The position numbers were made by a program, and so were the translations under genes. A stretch of 64,000 nt of DNA from Nannochloropsis oceanica (lineage: Eukaryota > Sar > Eustigmatophyceae > Eustigmatales > Monodopsidaceae), in the NCBI GenBank assembly GCA_004519485.1, contig CP038115.1:434001-498000 (forward strand), in the 5' to 3' direction. The notes below the pieces were generated by a model. The model ran no database searches, was not told the origin of the DNA, and saw only the letters and a list, made by a program, of their open reading frames with translations. Of the stretch, positions 21,699 through 32,662 are shown piece after piece (the first letter of the stretch is position 1; every line of letters begins with the position of its first letter).

Positions 21699-24600
21699 AC
21701 CGCTGGCAGAAGCTTCCGCAGGAGTAGGTGTGTTGCTGTTGCTCATGTTGCTGCTTGTGGTGGTGGTGGTGGAAGGAGTGCTGCTGCTGCTGCTGCTCCT
21801 GCTGGCGGTGGTGGTGATGGTGGGAGCTGCAGAAGCAGATTTTGATATCTCTTCTTCAGTCCTCTCAGACACAGGCGCAGCTGCCGCGTTTGCCGTTGTC
21901 GTTGCTCCCTCAATCCTTCCCTCCTTCCCTCCTTCCTTCACTCCTTCCCCTATCATCGAAGGGCCTCCTTCAGGTGATGTCACACGTCCTTCTCCTTCTC
22001 CGCCTTCTCCTCCTCCTTCTCGCGCTGCGGCGAGTGCTGCTGCTGCTCCCGTCCCTGCACCCCACCCTCCTCCCGCTTCTTTCTCTTCACTACTGGTGGT
22101 CGGAGCCATCCCTCCCTCCCTTCCTCCCTCTTCCTTCCCCCCCTCCTCCTCTTTCCTCGCCACCGCTGTTTTTTCCTCACCCTTTACATGAGGACGTGAC
22201 TTCCCTGCCGTCGATGTCGAGGGTGAGAGGGAGGGAGAGGAAGGCAAGGGGGCTGGACCAGCGTTGCTGCTGCTGCTGCTGCCACTGCTGCCACTGCTGC
22301 CACTGCTGCCACTGTTGCTGCTTCGCGCCAACAAAGCGGCCGCAAAGCTGCTGCTTTCGCCCGCCTTGGTGGTGACGGTGGACGACGCAGTGGAAGCAGC
22401 AGCCGAGGAGGAAACCGCGATCCCTCCCTCTTTTCCTCCCTCCCCACCGGGCAGGGGGGGGAAATGAGCCGCTGTCATAACCGGCGGAACCGGAGGAGGG
22501 GGAGGAGGAGGGGCAGACGCACCACCCTTGTCGCCTCGGTCTTTTTTCCCTCCTCCAGCCATACCGGAAGTCGCCTTTCGATGGTTGCTGCCGCTGCTGC
22601 TGCTGCTGTTGCTGCTGGTGCCCTTCGGCGCTCCTCCTTCCTTTTCCTTCTCAGCGCCACTCTCCTTCTTTCCCTGGCCAGGATACTCCTGCTGGTGCTG
22701 GTGCTGTTGCTGTTGTTCTGATCCCCCCCTCTTCTTTCCTTCTGCTGAGAGGTTGGCCTTAACCGTCCCAACCGCCTTCTCTCCCCCCTCACTTCCACCA
22801 CCACCAGCAACAACACTAGTACTGTTGCTCCTACCACTGCTGCTGCTGCTGCTGTTGCTATTGGTCGTCGTTGTTGTTGCTGCAGAGGCAGCAGCCGGCG
22901 AGGAAAGCATCGCCGGTGCCAGCTCCTCGCCTCCCTCCCTTCTTCCCCCACCACCACCTCCTCCTCCTCCTCCTCCTCCTCCTCCTCCTCCTCCTCCTCC
23001 TCCTCCTCCTCCTCCTCCTCCTCCTCCTCCTCCTCCTTGTAGAGAGACTGGACCACTACCGCCTGGAACAGAAGCAGCGGCGGCTGCAGCAGCCGCCGCA
23101 GCATTATTCTTCTTCTTCTTCTTTTTCTTCGCCGAAGTGGACGTTCCGGAAGCGTTTCCTCCCTCCCCCCCTCCTACTCCGCCTCCTACTCCTGTTGTGG
23201 CTGTAGCGGTGGGAGTAGGCGTCGCGCTACTACTGCTGCTGCTGTTGTTGCCACCGTCCATCTTTTGAGAGCCGTTCGCGCTGCTGCTCATCAAGGGGAA
23301 GGAGGACGACGAGGACAACGAGGAGGGAGAGGTGGTATGCGCCACAGTCGGCGTCAATCCCTGCTGCTGCTGCTGCTGGTGATGATGCTGATGCTGCTGT
23401 TGAGGGTGCTGATGCTGCTGTTGAGGGTGCTGTGGGTGCATATAATACTGCCGCGGGAGCTGCTGTTGCTGTTGCTGGTAGAATCCTCCACCTCCTTGCT
23501 GCTGCTGCTGCTGCTGCTGTAAACCCCCCCCCCCCTTCCCCCCTCCTCCTCCTCCCACTACGATAGGCGGAGGCACCATGCCTCCGTACGCCATATGCAG
23601 AGGTGCCAAATGGCCGGGCCCTGCACCAGCATATCCCCCTTCCTCCCCCCCTCCGCCATTCCCTCCTCCTCCTCTCCCTCCTCGAAACCCCCCTCCTCCT
23701 CCATACCCTCCTCCATATATCCCCCCTCCCCCTCCCCCTCCACTGCCTGACACAGCTACCGGTATTGGACCCGCCCCATGGTGATGCTGCTGCTGCTGTC
23801 CTCCTGCTCCTCTCCCCCCCCCCCCCCCCCCGCTCCTCTGCCTCCCCCTCCTACATATCCGGAATTCATGTACTGAAACACACCTCCGCCCCTTCCTCCG
23901 CCCCTTCCTCCCCCTCTTCCTCCCCCTCCTCCGTAGACGGGGGTCATGCCATTCGGCACCACGTACATCCCTCCTCCACCTCCTCCATTCATATACACAT
24001 AGGGCCCTCCTCCTCCCTCCCTCCCTCCACCTCCCAAGTGGTGAGGGGGGAGGTGTGACGGCTGGAAAGACGAAGAGGATGAGGACGAGGAGGAGGATGG
24101 GGACGGAAAGGACTGACTGCCTTGTGACTGTTGCTGCTGCTGGTGATGGTGGTGGTACTGCTGATAATGATGATGTACCCCTCCATTCATCATCCCTCCC
24201 CCCACACCTCCTCCTCCTCTTGGGCCCCCTCCTCCTCCACCATTCATTATATACCCTACACCTCCTCCACCTCCTCCCCCTCCTCCTCCCCCCCCCCCTC
24301 CTCCGCCGGCAAACCTCCCTCCCTCCCTCCCTCCTCCCTGCCCTCCTCCCCCTCCCGAAAAAAAGGCCTTATTGATCACATTTTCGCTCTTCAGGCGGGC
24401 CTTCACCACCCCTCCCTCCCACAGCATCTCCCTGAGCTTTTCCAGCGCCTTTTTTGCGTCCTTCTCTGTCGCAAACAAGACGAACCACGTGTTCTCCACA
24501 TCCTTCTTCAAAGCCCTCACCTCTGGACACCCATCCCACGAAAACAATTTCTGCTTCAACTCCTCCTCAGGCGTGTTGCTACTCACCTCTCGGAGGATGA

Positions 24601-25468
24601 TAGTCGTTCTTTCGACGTGGATGTTGGGCCGCACGCTGCTTTGGTCCTCGCTCAGGGCAAGGGTGGGATGGTCCATGAGGGCGGCGACAAGGAGGGGGGG
24701 AGAGGGGGGGAGGGAGGCCAGGGAGGGCAGGGAGGAGAGGATGGAGAGCGGGATGAACATTTGCGGATTCATATGTGAGACGAGGAAACCGCCATCTGAT
24801 TGCAGGTAGGAGAGGGAAAGATAGTGCTCAAGGGCTTGACGGGCTGCCGCGATCCGGGCGGGGGTCAAGGCGGAGAAGGACGAGGAGGAGGACGAGGAGG
24901 AGGAAGTGGTGGAGGAGGAACGGGGAAGGGGGGGGGGGGTGGTAATGGAGGAGCTGCGGACATGAGACGGGAGAGGGCTGGTGCTGCGGGTGGCATTCGT
25001 GCCGGTGCTGGGTTTGGTGGATGAGGAGGAGGAGGAAAGCGATGTGGACGAGGACAAGGACGAGGACGAGGGACGAGCAGCGGCGCTACTTGGCTTGCCT
25101 GCTGCCGCTGCTGCTGCTGCTGGTTTTGTTGCCGCTGGTTCTGCTGTCGTTGTCGTTGCCTTCTTGTCTGGTGCAGAGTGCTTGCCATTCTGCTTACAAA
25201 TCTCATTTGATTTGCTGCTGCTGGTGCTGCTGCTGGCATCACAACTAGCCGGCACTGCTGCTCCTTCTGCTACTGCTGCTACAACTGCTGCTACTGCTGC
25301 CGGGGCTGTAGGTGCTATGTCGCTGCTTCCCGTTCCTCCTCCTTCCGCTACTCCGTCTTTATCTCTACTTGGCGGCATGTCTACGTCGTTGCTGCTGCTA
25401 TTGCTGCTTCTGACGCTGCTGCTGCCTTGTGTCTTTTTCTCCGCTGCTGCCGCTGTTTCCACGCTCAT
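20973..25468 (-). CDS. LARP4-like La-motif RNA-binding protein, very long low-complexity C-terminus, frame break in a C18 run
   Basis: Starting at ATG 25468, a serine/alanine-rich head leads to a La motif (about residues 200-255: RQALEHYLSLSYLQSDGGFL, VSHMNPQMFIPLSIL). An RRM-like domain follows (about 290-365: ERTTIILREVSSNTPEEELK, NTWFVLFATEKDAKKAL, VKARLK). This tandem order and sequence match LARP4, which binds poly(A) and poly(A)-binding protein and stabilises cytoplasmic mRNAs. Glycine-, glutamine/histidine- and serine-rich sequence fills the remaining 1,100 or so codons to SQVLKSL at 20973. The frame from the start closes at 23756. The downstream frame is open without interruption from the C18 run at 23814-23831, and its reading there (GGQQQQHHH) suits the protein better than the other frame. 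A one-base sequencing or slippage error in that run is the likely cause; a tiny intron is the alternative. Confidence 0.78.
22957..23036. repeat. (CCT)n coding repeat, polyglycine in LARP4-like protein
   Basis: About 26 CCT units read as glycine codons on the minus strand within the LARP low-complexity tail. A similar but shorter CCT tract lies at 21344-21406. Confidence 0.85.
23814..23831. repeat. C18 homopolymer at the LARP frame switch
   Basis: Eighteen consecutive C bases encode glycine on the minus strand. Both long LARP frames meet exactly here. Confidence 0.85.
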
Positions 25469-26644
25469 AAGCTCACAGCGCTATTGCTGCTCCTACTGCT
25501 ACTGCTACTGTTGTTAATCCGGCTGCTGGTGGCTCGCGAGGAAGGATGAGAATGGAAGAGGATGGATGCTCTGCACTCCTGGCCTCCTCCGCCGCCTCCT
25601 CCAACCTCGATCCTTGCCGTAAGAAGCTGCTTCTCCTGGTGCACCTCTCTTCCAACTCACTGCCGCGGCGACTGATAATGCGCAGAGATGGTGGCGGAAA
25701 GCAGGGATTGCTTAGGGCTGGTTGGGTGCTGTGATAGTGTGGTGGTGGCGTGTATGAGAGGAGGTGTTGAGATGATGCTCGTATCCAGCGCAGTGATGAT
25801 GGGCAAAGGCCCGCGGCCATCACAGCCCTCAAAAGCACTAGAGTACTTGTATTGGCTTTAAGTGAAGACTATACAAACACGTGCTTTGGGTAAAGGTGGC
25901 TTATTGGGAGCTTTCTTGCGAGTGCGGTCGTCTTCATGTTGTGTCCGACGGCAAAGACAAGGGTATGGAGAGAGAACCCGATGTGAGGCTCCCGTGCAGC
26001 CGCCCACGACTCTCAGCACCAATGCATGGTCAAAAGCACATGCCACGCCTTTCCACATCTCTGCCTTTGTTCGTTCTCTATCGTCAGAGTACTCATGATG
26101 CTTGGGGTGCGTGTGTGGGCTCTGCGCGTTCAAATTGGGACTTGCAGAGGACTGGTGAACGGTCTCCGTGTTTGCATCTCTCGCCACACCCTGTGTTCTT
26201 GACTGATGTCCCGAACATACTAGGCCTCCTGCAGCTCGATCTTCATGCACTAGTATGCTGTCTGGCATTGTTGTTGCCACAGCTGTGGAGTTACTGCACT
26301 TCACGTACTGTTTCTTACCGCACAACACACCACAACCACATGAAACGGTGTCGGGGAGGTTTTTGAGTGATGTGGCGTGGCTTGGGTGTGTCCTGTCCTG
26401 TTCTCTCTCCCTCCTCTCTCTTTGGTGTCACGGCCCGGGCCATATTTACTGCTCTTCTCTGGCCCACACGACAGAACATTGCACACCATGCTCCACAGCA
26501 TTAATATGCAGTCTACTCTTATCCCTAACCTTTTGCAATCCCCCACACAGCTTCAGGATATTGCTCTCAAAGTTCGTGAGGAGGTTGGGCTTACCCTTGT
26601 GCCCGGATAGCGCCTTCTCTGCAACGCAGCAAGTCCCCATCACC
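25469..26644. promoter_or_regulatory. Divergent intergenic region between LARP4-like and an acidic-protein gene
   Basis: This 1.18 kb separates start codons on opposite strands, so it should carry both promoters. It is of balanced composition and lacks the CCCT tracts seen elsewhere. Between 25858 and 26366 one frame on each strand stays open (156 and 161 codons) with no recognisable domain. I do not call either. Confidence 0.4.
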
Positions 26645-28090
26645 ATGGCATATGCACAAGAAGCGAAAGGACTAGTTCAGGAGAGAGGCCGGACACCGCA
26701 GCACGCAGCTCCTCGAGATAAAAGCCGCCGCTGGCTTAAGGATTATCACTCCCCCAAGGATGTGCTTCCCTTTGCCGGCCGACGCCACCGGCAAGAAGTG
26801 CAAGAACAGCGAGAAAGACGACAAGGGCAGGCCTCCTCGGGCTCGGGTCGGGGGCAACGACAGACAAGGAGCCGCACGTGGGGACTTTTGGTTGAAGCGG
26901 ATGCAGCACGTGACAGCAGCAGCACCATCAGGACCAGCCGTCGTCGTGAAGGGCAAAAAGAGGGGGCGGTTTCAGAAACATATTTGAGTGAATATCAGGT
27001 GGGCCTTTTTCCCACCTCTCCGTCTGTGTTCCCTTTTCTCCCTCTCTCTATGTCTATGTCTTCTTTTGTAGATCCTGTCATTCGTTCTGTCTGCCGCCGT
27101 CTCTTCAACGTTTCCCGATCATGGCCCTCTACTTTACTGATACATCTGTACTCAAATTAACGCTTGTCTCTCCCTTCTTCTATTTTTCCCGCACAGAGGA
27201 GTTTCCTGTGGCCGGGAGAGCTGGATGATCCCGGGAAGAAACAGGGCGAGGACGAAGGCGGGGTAAAAATGGAAGAGCGCAGCGGAGCAGCCTCCTCCTC
27301 CTCCTCCTCCTCCTCCTCCTCCTCGTTCTCCCCCTCCTCCTCCTCCTCCTCCTCCTCCGCTGTATTTTCCTCCCTCAGCAACGGAACATATGCCAGCGAG
27401 GAGAAGGCGTTTTATATTTCGGACTCTGATCTAAGCGTGGCCTCCTCTCCTTCCCTCCTTTCCTCCATCTTCCACGTCGGTCCTCATGGGGGGAGGGTGG
27501 GAGGGGTTGATGAGTGGGATGAGGAAGAGGGGGAATGGGAGGTGAATGAAGAGGGAGAGGCGGAGGAAGAGGAGAGGGGAGATGAAGAAAGAGAAGCAAG
27601 TAGTGAGGGAGGTGGCCTGGGAGAGTTAACGTGGTGGGAAGTGTTGGGGGAGAGCCCGCCCCAGGAGTCAGAGGAGGAAAGGGAGGGAGGAAAGAAGGAG
27701 ACGAAAGGTAGGAAGATGCCAGTGACGGCACATTACACCCATAGCAGCGTTGGTAGAACTAATAGGAGCTCTTTTTCTTCTAGAAACAACGTGGACCACT
27801 TGTGGGAGATATTCAGCTCTTCGGCGCCACCTCCTCCCCCTCCTTCTTTCTCTCCGCACCCCTCACTCTCCTCAGTCTCGTACGTGTCGTCCGGCATTGC
27901 CGATGAACAGGGATGCAAACGAGGTGGAAGGCGACGCTATGGGGGAAAGGGAAGACAAGCTTGCTTGAGGGATGAAATGTCTCAGATCCTCATCAAAGAG
28001 CGGGATCCAGGAGCGGACATTTGGGATGTACATATGGGATCGAACGGCACGCTTCAACGGCGCCCACGGTGGTGTGTGTATGGATGTTGA
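26645..28090 (+). CDS. Unrecognised acidic, serine-rich protein
   Basis: Exons 26645-26998 and 27197-28090 (donor CAG/GTGGGC, acceptor CGCACAG) give 415 residues. The ATG sits in CATCACCATGG, a strong start context. The first exon is basic and glutamine/arginine-rich. The second has a polyserine stretch, the blocks RSFLWPGELDDPGKK and EEKAFYISDSDLSVASS, a long glutamate tract and LTWWEVLGESPPQ. I recognise no domain. In a different frame, codons at about 26760-26987 also look well composed (KDDKGRPPRARVGGNDR, KGKKRGRFQKH, AT-hook-like basic patches). The true first exon may therefore use that frame. The second exon frame is firmer than the first. Confidence 0.45.
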
Positions 28091-28888
28091 AAGGAGGTTT
28101 AAAAAGACAACGAGCAAGATGCAAAAGGCTCAAAAAAAATGTGAAAAAGACAAGAATCATATCACGCATGCAGGCATAAATAGCACGTAAAACTCATTCC
28201 TCCAAAACACGAATCGTTGCGGACACGGAGGGGGGTCAAGCTGCAGTATTCGGGTGTTTTCTCAAGCTTCGATCTCCAAACAACTGGAAAAATGAACACA
28301 AAGACTCAATACGAAAACAGCGCAGTAAGCGTCTAAACCCAGGCAAGGGTAGTCGAGTATGTCATAGGTTCTTTGGTAAACGTCCGGTACTCCTGACGAA
28401 ATTTTCAAACCAGGCTACCATGCAGTGGAGTGACTGATGATAAGCAATTTTTTCATTGAGGAGATGATACAATAAACGACGGCCCGAATTGTGAAAGTGA
28501 CGGCCCAACTCGCAGATAGACACCCCTTGAATTGGGCCCCGGATTTGGGGCAAACTGAGGCCCAAATTCATCTCTCCGGCCCAAATCTCAAGACAGACAA
28601 TCCCCACTGTGGAAAATAGTCCAGTAACGGCCTCCATCGCGTTTCGACACTCGACCGACTTGAGACTGCCCTTACACAATGCAAAAGATGTGTCTTTAAG
28701 TGATTTATGTACCCTGCTCCCAGAAAAAAAAAATCGCTCACTTACACCACTTTTCTCTCATGTGTTCAGGCCCTGCCAAGCCCTTGCTTGTGTTGCCTCC
28801 ACCTTGCTTCACCTGCGTCATTCCACCAACGAGCCAACCGACCGAAATCTACCACGCACAGCACAAGCGACCGCGCGCCTAGCCCACG
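28091..28888. promoter_or_regulatory. Upstream region of the photolyase/hydrolase gene with a GGCCCA-like cluster
   Basis: This 798-base space follows a + strand gene and precedes another. Between about 28481 and 28587 the string GGCCCA/GGCCCG or its complement TGGGCC appears five times (CGGCCCGAATT, CGGCCCAACTC, TTGGGCCCCGG, AGGCCCAAATT, CGGCCCAAATC). In land plants GGCCCA is a known site-II promoter element; a role here is inference. Confidence 0.4.
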
Positions 28889-31800
28889 ATGATCATCAGG
28901 ACCCTCCCATCCTTCCTCGTGGGCTGCGCTCTCCTTCTCGTCTTTCTTCCGATCGGCATGCAGGCATTCCAGCCCGCCCTCCGCACCTGCGGGAGCCGCC
29001 TTTCTTCAACCTTCTCCTCTTCCTCATCCCTCGCTGCCCTTACTCGCCTCTCTGCTGCCACCGCATCAATTCAACCCCAAGCAGAACGATCCATCGTTTG
29101 GTTTACTTCCGGTGACCTCCGCCTGCACGACAATGAAGCCCTCTCTTCCTCCCTCGCCTCCTCCTCCTCCTGTATCCCGCTCTTCATTTTCGACCCCTCC
29201 TTCCTCTCCACCCTCGCCCCCCATCTCCTCCACCTCTACCTCCTGGCCATTGCCGATCTTCGCAACACCCTCTCCTCCAACCTTATCACGCGCATCGGGC
29301 CCGTCGAACAAATTCTGCCCGCCGTCATGGAGGAAACCTCGGCCTCCTCCCTCTGGGTCTATGAGGACATAACCGAGAACCAACGTGCACTCGTGCACCG
29401 AGGCCTGTCCTCTCTCTCCCCCTCCTCCTCCCCTTCCCTCAAAATCAAGAAATGGACCACCCGTCTCCGTTCATCCATTACCGGTGGCACCGTGGGCAAC
29501 AATTGGGAAAAAGACTACTTGCCCGCCATTAAGGGCAGGCCCATCGACCCCCCCCTTCCCCCTCCCTCACTCCCTCCCAACTCGTTCTCGGATGCCATCA
29601 CCGACAAGGGCCGTCTCCCTTCCTTTGAAGAACTGTTGGAATTGGCCTATGGTCATGAAGAAGATGTCAGCCCTTCCTCCCTCCCTTCCTCCCTTCCGCC
29701 CTCCTCCGCCGCTGCTATCAAGCAAGCCCGGGTGCATGCCGCAAGGGAAGAATACTGGACGCCTACGTACTACCCGCACGAGGCAGGAAACGAGGGTGGG
29801 ATGGAGGGAGGGGGGGGGGAGTCCTTGGCGTTGAAGTGGTTGAAGGAATACATGGAGGTGGGGCCCGTGGTCTTTGGAGAGCGGTATTTGCCGTCGTCAG
29901 GGGAGGGGTTGGAGAGGCAGGTCATGCGAAGGTTGATCGCTGCAAAAGGTGTGTCTAGAGGAGGGAGGGAGGGAGGGAGGGAAGGAAGAGAATAGGATAC
30001 GGGTCTGGTTGATGCCCGCCTCGAGCTCAAGCTGGCCACGACTGACGGCCTCCTCCCTCCCTCCCTCCCTCCACCTCTTTCCTCCTCCCTTCCTCCCTTC
30101 CTCCACCTCTTTCCTCCTCCCTTCCTCCCTTCCTCCCTCTTTCTCTACCAGGCTACGAAGGCCTCTTCGACGGGGAAGTCTTCACACGCGCCTTCTCCCC
30201 CCTTCTTGCCATCGGTGCCATCTCTCCCCGGTACCTCGCCTCCCTCCTCCCCGCCCTCCCCCCCTCCTTCCCCTTCTTCCTCCTGGATAAAGCGACCAAG
30301 AATGCGGCCATGGTAAAGGAGGTGGTAGAGCGGCGAGAGTGGCACCAGATCCTTGCGGAACGGGACGTCGTCCATTTCCCTTTACCCGAGACGGAGGCGC
30401 TCACATTTAAATATTGGCGGTTTCACGGTAACGGCCTGTGGGGGGAAAAAAGGAGGGTAGTAGTGGCTGCTGGGAGGGGAGGGAAAGAAAGAAAGAGTAT
30501 GATGACGCGCGGGAGGTTTGAAAAAGGGAGAGTAGGAGGGAGCAGGAGGTAGGGGAGGGGAGAACGAGGGATCTCTACGTCTTGTTCTCTTTTACTGTCA
30601 GAATGCTCACCGCTTTTTCCCTTTCTCTTTTCCTCTTCCTTCTCCCTCCCTCCCTCCCTCCCTTCCTAGGGCATAATGTCCGCTATGCCGTGTCGCGGGT
30701 CCACGCGCATGGCACTAGCGAGGGAGGGAAGGAGGGCACAGCCGAGGGGAACAAAAGTGGGGGTAATGGTATCAAGGGAGACGGTGATGTGCCGACGTTG
30801 TTGCTAGTGCACGGTTTCGGAGCCAGCTCCGATCAGTGGTCAAAATGCTTCGAGGCTCTCTCGAGCTTGGCCCGGAAAGACCCGGCGACGTTCGGGAAGG
30901 GCTTCAGGATCTTTGCCCTTGACCTCCTTGGGTTTGGACACAGCGAGAAGCCGAGCGTGACGTACACGCAGTATTTGTGGCAAGACCAAGTGCGAGATTT
31001 CGCCCTGGAGGTGGTGCAGAGCCCCTTCTTTATTGCAGGGAACTCGATTGGGGGCTTCACGGCCGCGAGCGTGGCGGCGGACATTGGGCCCATGTGCCAG
31101 GGGTTGATTTTGGTGAATACGGCGGGGAAGGTCGTGTCTCCGGAGGTGAGAGTATTGGGTTGGGAAGGGAGGGAAAGGGGGGAAGGAGGGAGGGGAGCGT
31201 GGAGGGAGAAGCTTGAGCCGTTGCTTGGGGGCTGTTTCATTTGATGGTACTGCAAGTGGAGGAATAGATGAAATCGATGGCATAATTCTTACTATTTGCA
31301 CTACTGAGGGGCTCCAGAAAAGAGAGTGTAGATTCACCTAGAAAACAGGAAACGATTTTTGTCTCATTTCCTAGCCGTTCATCCTCAAATCTCCACGACT
31401 AGGAATACGCCGCCGAGCTCGCCAGTCGCGAAGGACGCACAGTGGAGGAAAGCACGCGATCTCTCTCCCTCCCTTCCTTCTCAGGTCCGCCAAAAGTCGT
31501 GCTGACGGCCTTTTCCGCCGGCCTCTTCTGGTACCTCCAGCCCCGGGTTGAAAAAATCTGCAAAGACCTGTACCGCCATTCCCCGCAGGAAGTGGGTCCT
31601 CGCCTTGTGAACAATATTATTCGGGATAGCTGCGACCCGGGGGCGTTGGGCGTCTTTGCGTCGGGAGGGCGTCTACCGGTCCCTCGACCCACGAACGAGT
31701 TGATGGCCAAATTCGGGTAGGTGCCTCCATGCTGTCTCCCTCCCGCCCTCCCCACCTCCCTCCCACCCTGCGGCCTATGTTTGCGTGTAGGACATTATGA

Positions 31801-32305
31801 TAGATGGCTGTAATCCTGGCTAGTCTGGTCAGTGGACATCGTCGGGAGAATGTCTGCTAGTCCTTTGCTCTACCAAATAAGTGATGGCCAAAATGAGGGT
31901 AGGCACATTCCCTGTGGTCTTCCCTCCTCCCTCCCTCCCTCCCTCATTGCTTGTTTTAGATTTGTACCCCTATCATTTGCATGATTGCTTTTATTCACAC
32001 TAACACACCCTCATTCCCTCCCATACACACATACACGCGCACACAGTGGCCCTATTTTGGTGACGCAAGGGATTCTCGACCCACTCAACGATGCCAAAAA
32101 ACGCGCGAACCTCCTGAAGGCCGCCTGGCGGGACGTGGAAGTCGTCGAGATCGAAGGCGGGCATTGCGTGCACGACGAACGCCCGCAAGAAACGAGCCAA
32201 GCGATCGCACAATTCATTTTGCGGGTGTCGGGCAAGAAGACGCAGGGAGGAGGGAGGGAGAAGGAGGTGGCAGTGCCCGTGTCTGCAACGGTTGGGAGTG
32301 GGTGA
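28889..32305 (+). CDS. Photolyase/cryptochrome-like and alpha/beta hydrolase fusion protein, probably plastid-targeted
   Basis: Exons 28889-29948, 30152-30427, 30670-31145, 31403-31716 and 32047-32305 give 794 residues. A hydrophobic leader (LVGCALLLVFLPIGMQAFQP) ends in an Ala-Phe site like heterokont plastid preproteins. The photolyase alpha/beta domain follows (SIVWFTSGDLRLHDNEAL, NWEKDYLP), then part of the FAD-binding region (ALKWLKEYM, FSPLLAIGAISPRYLAS). The usual late FAD/DNA-binding helices are not seen. From EALTFKYWRFHGHNVRYAV the chain becomes an alpha/beta hydrolase with oxyanion HGFGASSDQW, nucleophile GNSIGG, acid GILDP and base GGHCVHDERP. The complete Ser-Asp-His set predicts an active hydrolase. 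Plants and green algae carry the same fusion (Arabidopsis At4g25290 type); the substrate is unknown and DNA repair activity is doubtful. It ends tail to tail with the next gene. Confidence 0.9.
31884..31910 (+). repeat. Copy of an exon end and 5' splice site inside the following intron
   Basis: GATGGCCAAAATGAGGGTAG inside the last photolyase/hydrolase intron closely repeats the real exon 4 end and donor at 31702-31721 (GATGGCCAAATTCGGGTAG). Each copy is followed by a CTG-containing stretch and a CCCTCC tract. It looks like an ancient tandem duplication of about 180 bases. Confidence 0.5.
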
Positions 32306-32662
32306 AAGGGATGATGGTGTTGCAAGGAATTAAACATGAATAAAGAGCAAGCAATGATGAATCTGTGCATGCACGTTTCCTTGGGCTTCAATTTGTCCTT
32401 CGTCCAAAAAGTTTATTTATCCCTTGATTGCTTCTCTTTCTTCGGATACATTCTCTCTTTTTTTTTAATGTGGCTTCGCTTTCTCCCTACCTACCAATGC
32501 TTTGTTCAGTTCCCTTAGCTGCCGGAGCTGCCATTACTACTGCCGGTGCTACAGTTGCTGCCTCTCGTCATCTTTCTTTTCCTCGGCTTCTTCTTTTTCC
32601 CCTATCTGTACAATGCCCCAAAATCAAATAAATCGAACACGTCCACTATCATCTAATGTAAT
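32306..32662. other. Intergenic, tail to tail
   Basis: 357 bases lie between two facing stop codons. GAATAAAG at 32337-32344 (+) and a nearby AATAAA-like string at 32625-32634 could serve 3' end formation. There is a T-rich stretch at 32457-32467. No gene is seen. Confidence 0.5.

Noticed and set aside
20973-23268. Plus-strand leucine- and proline-rich frames opposite the LARP4-like gene
   Set aside because: They are shadows of glycine, serine and glutamine repeats on the minus strand, which also holds the La motif and RRM upstream.
25858-26366. Overlapping sense and antisense open frames of about 160 codons
   Set aside because: Neither has a recognisable motif; the region is better explained as the divergent promoter of its neighbours.
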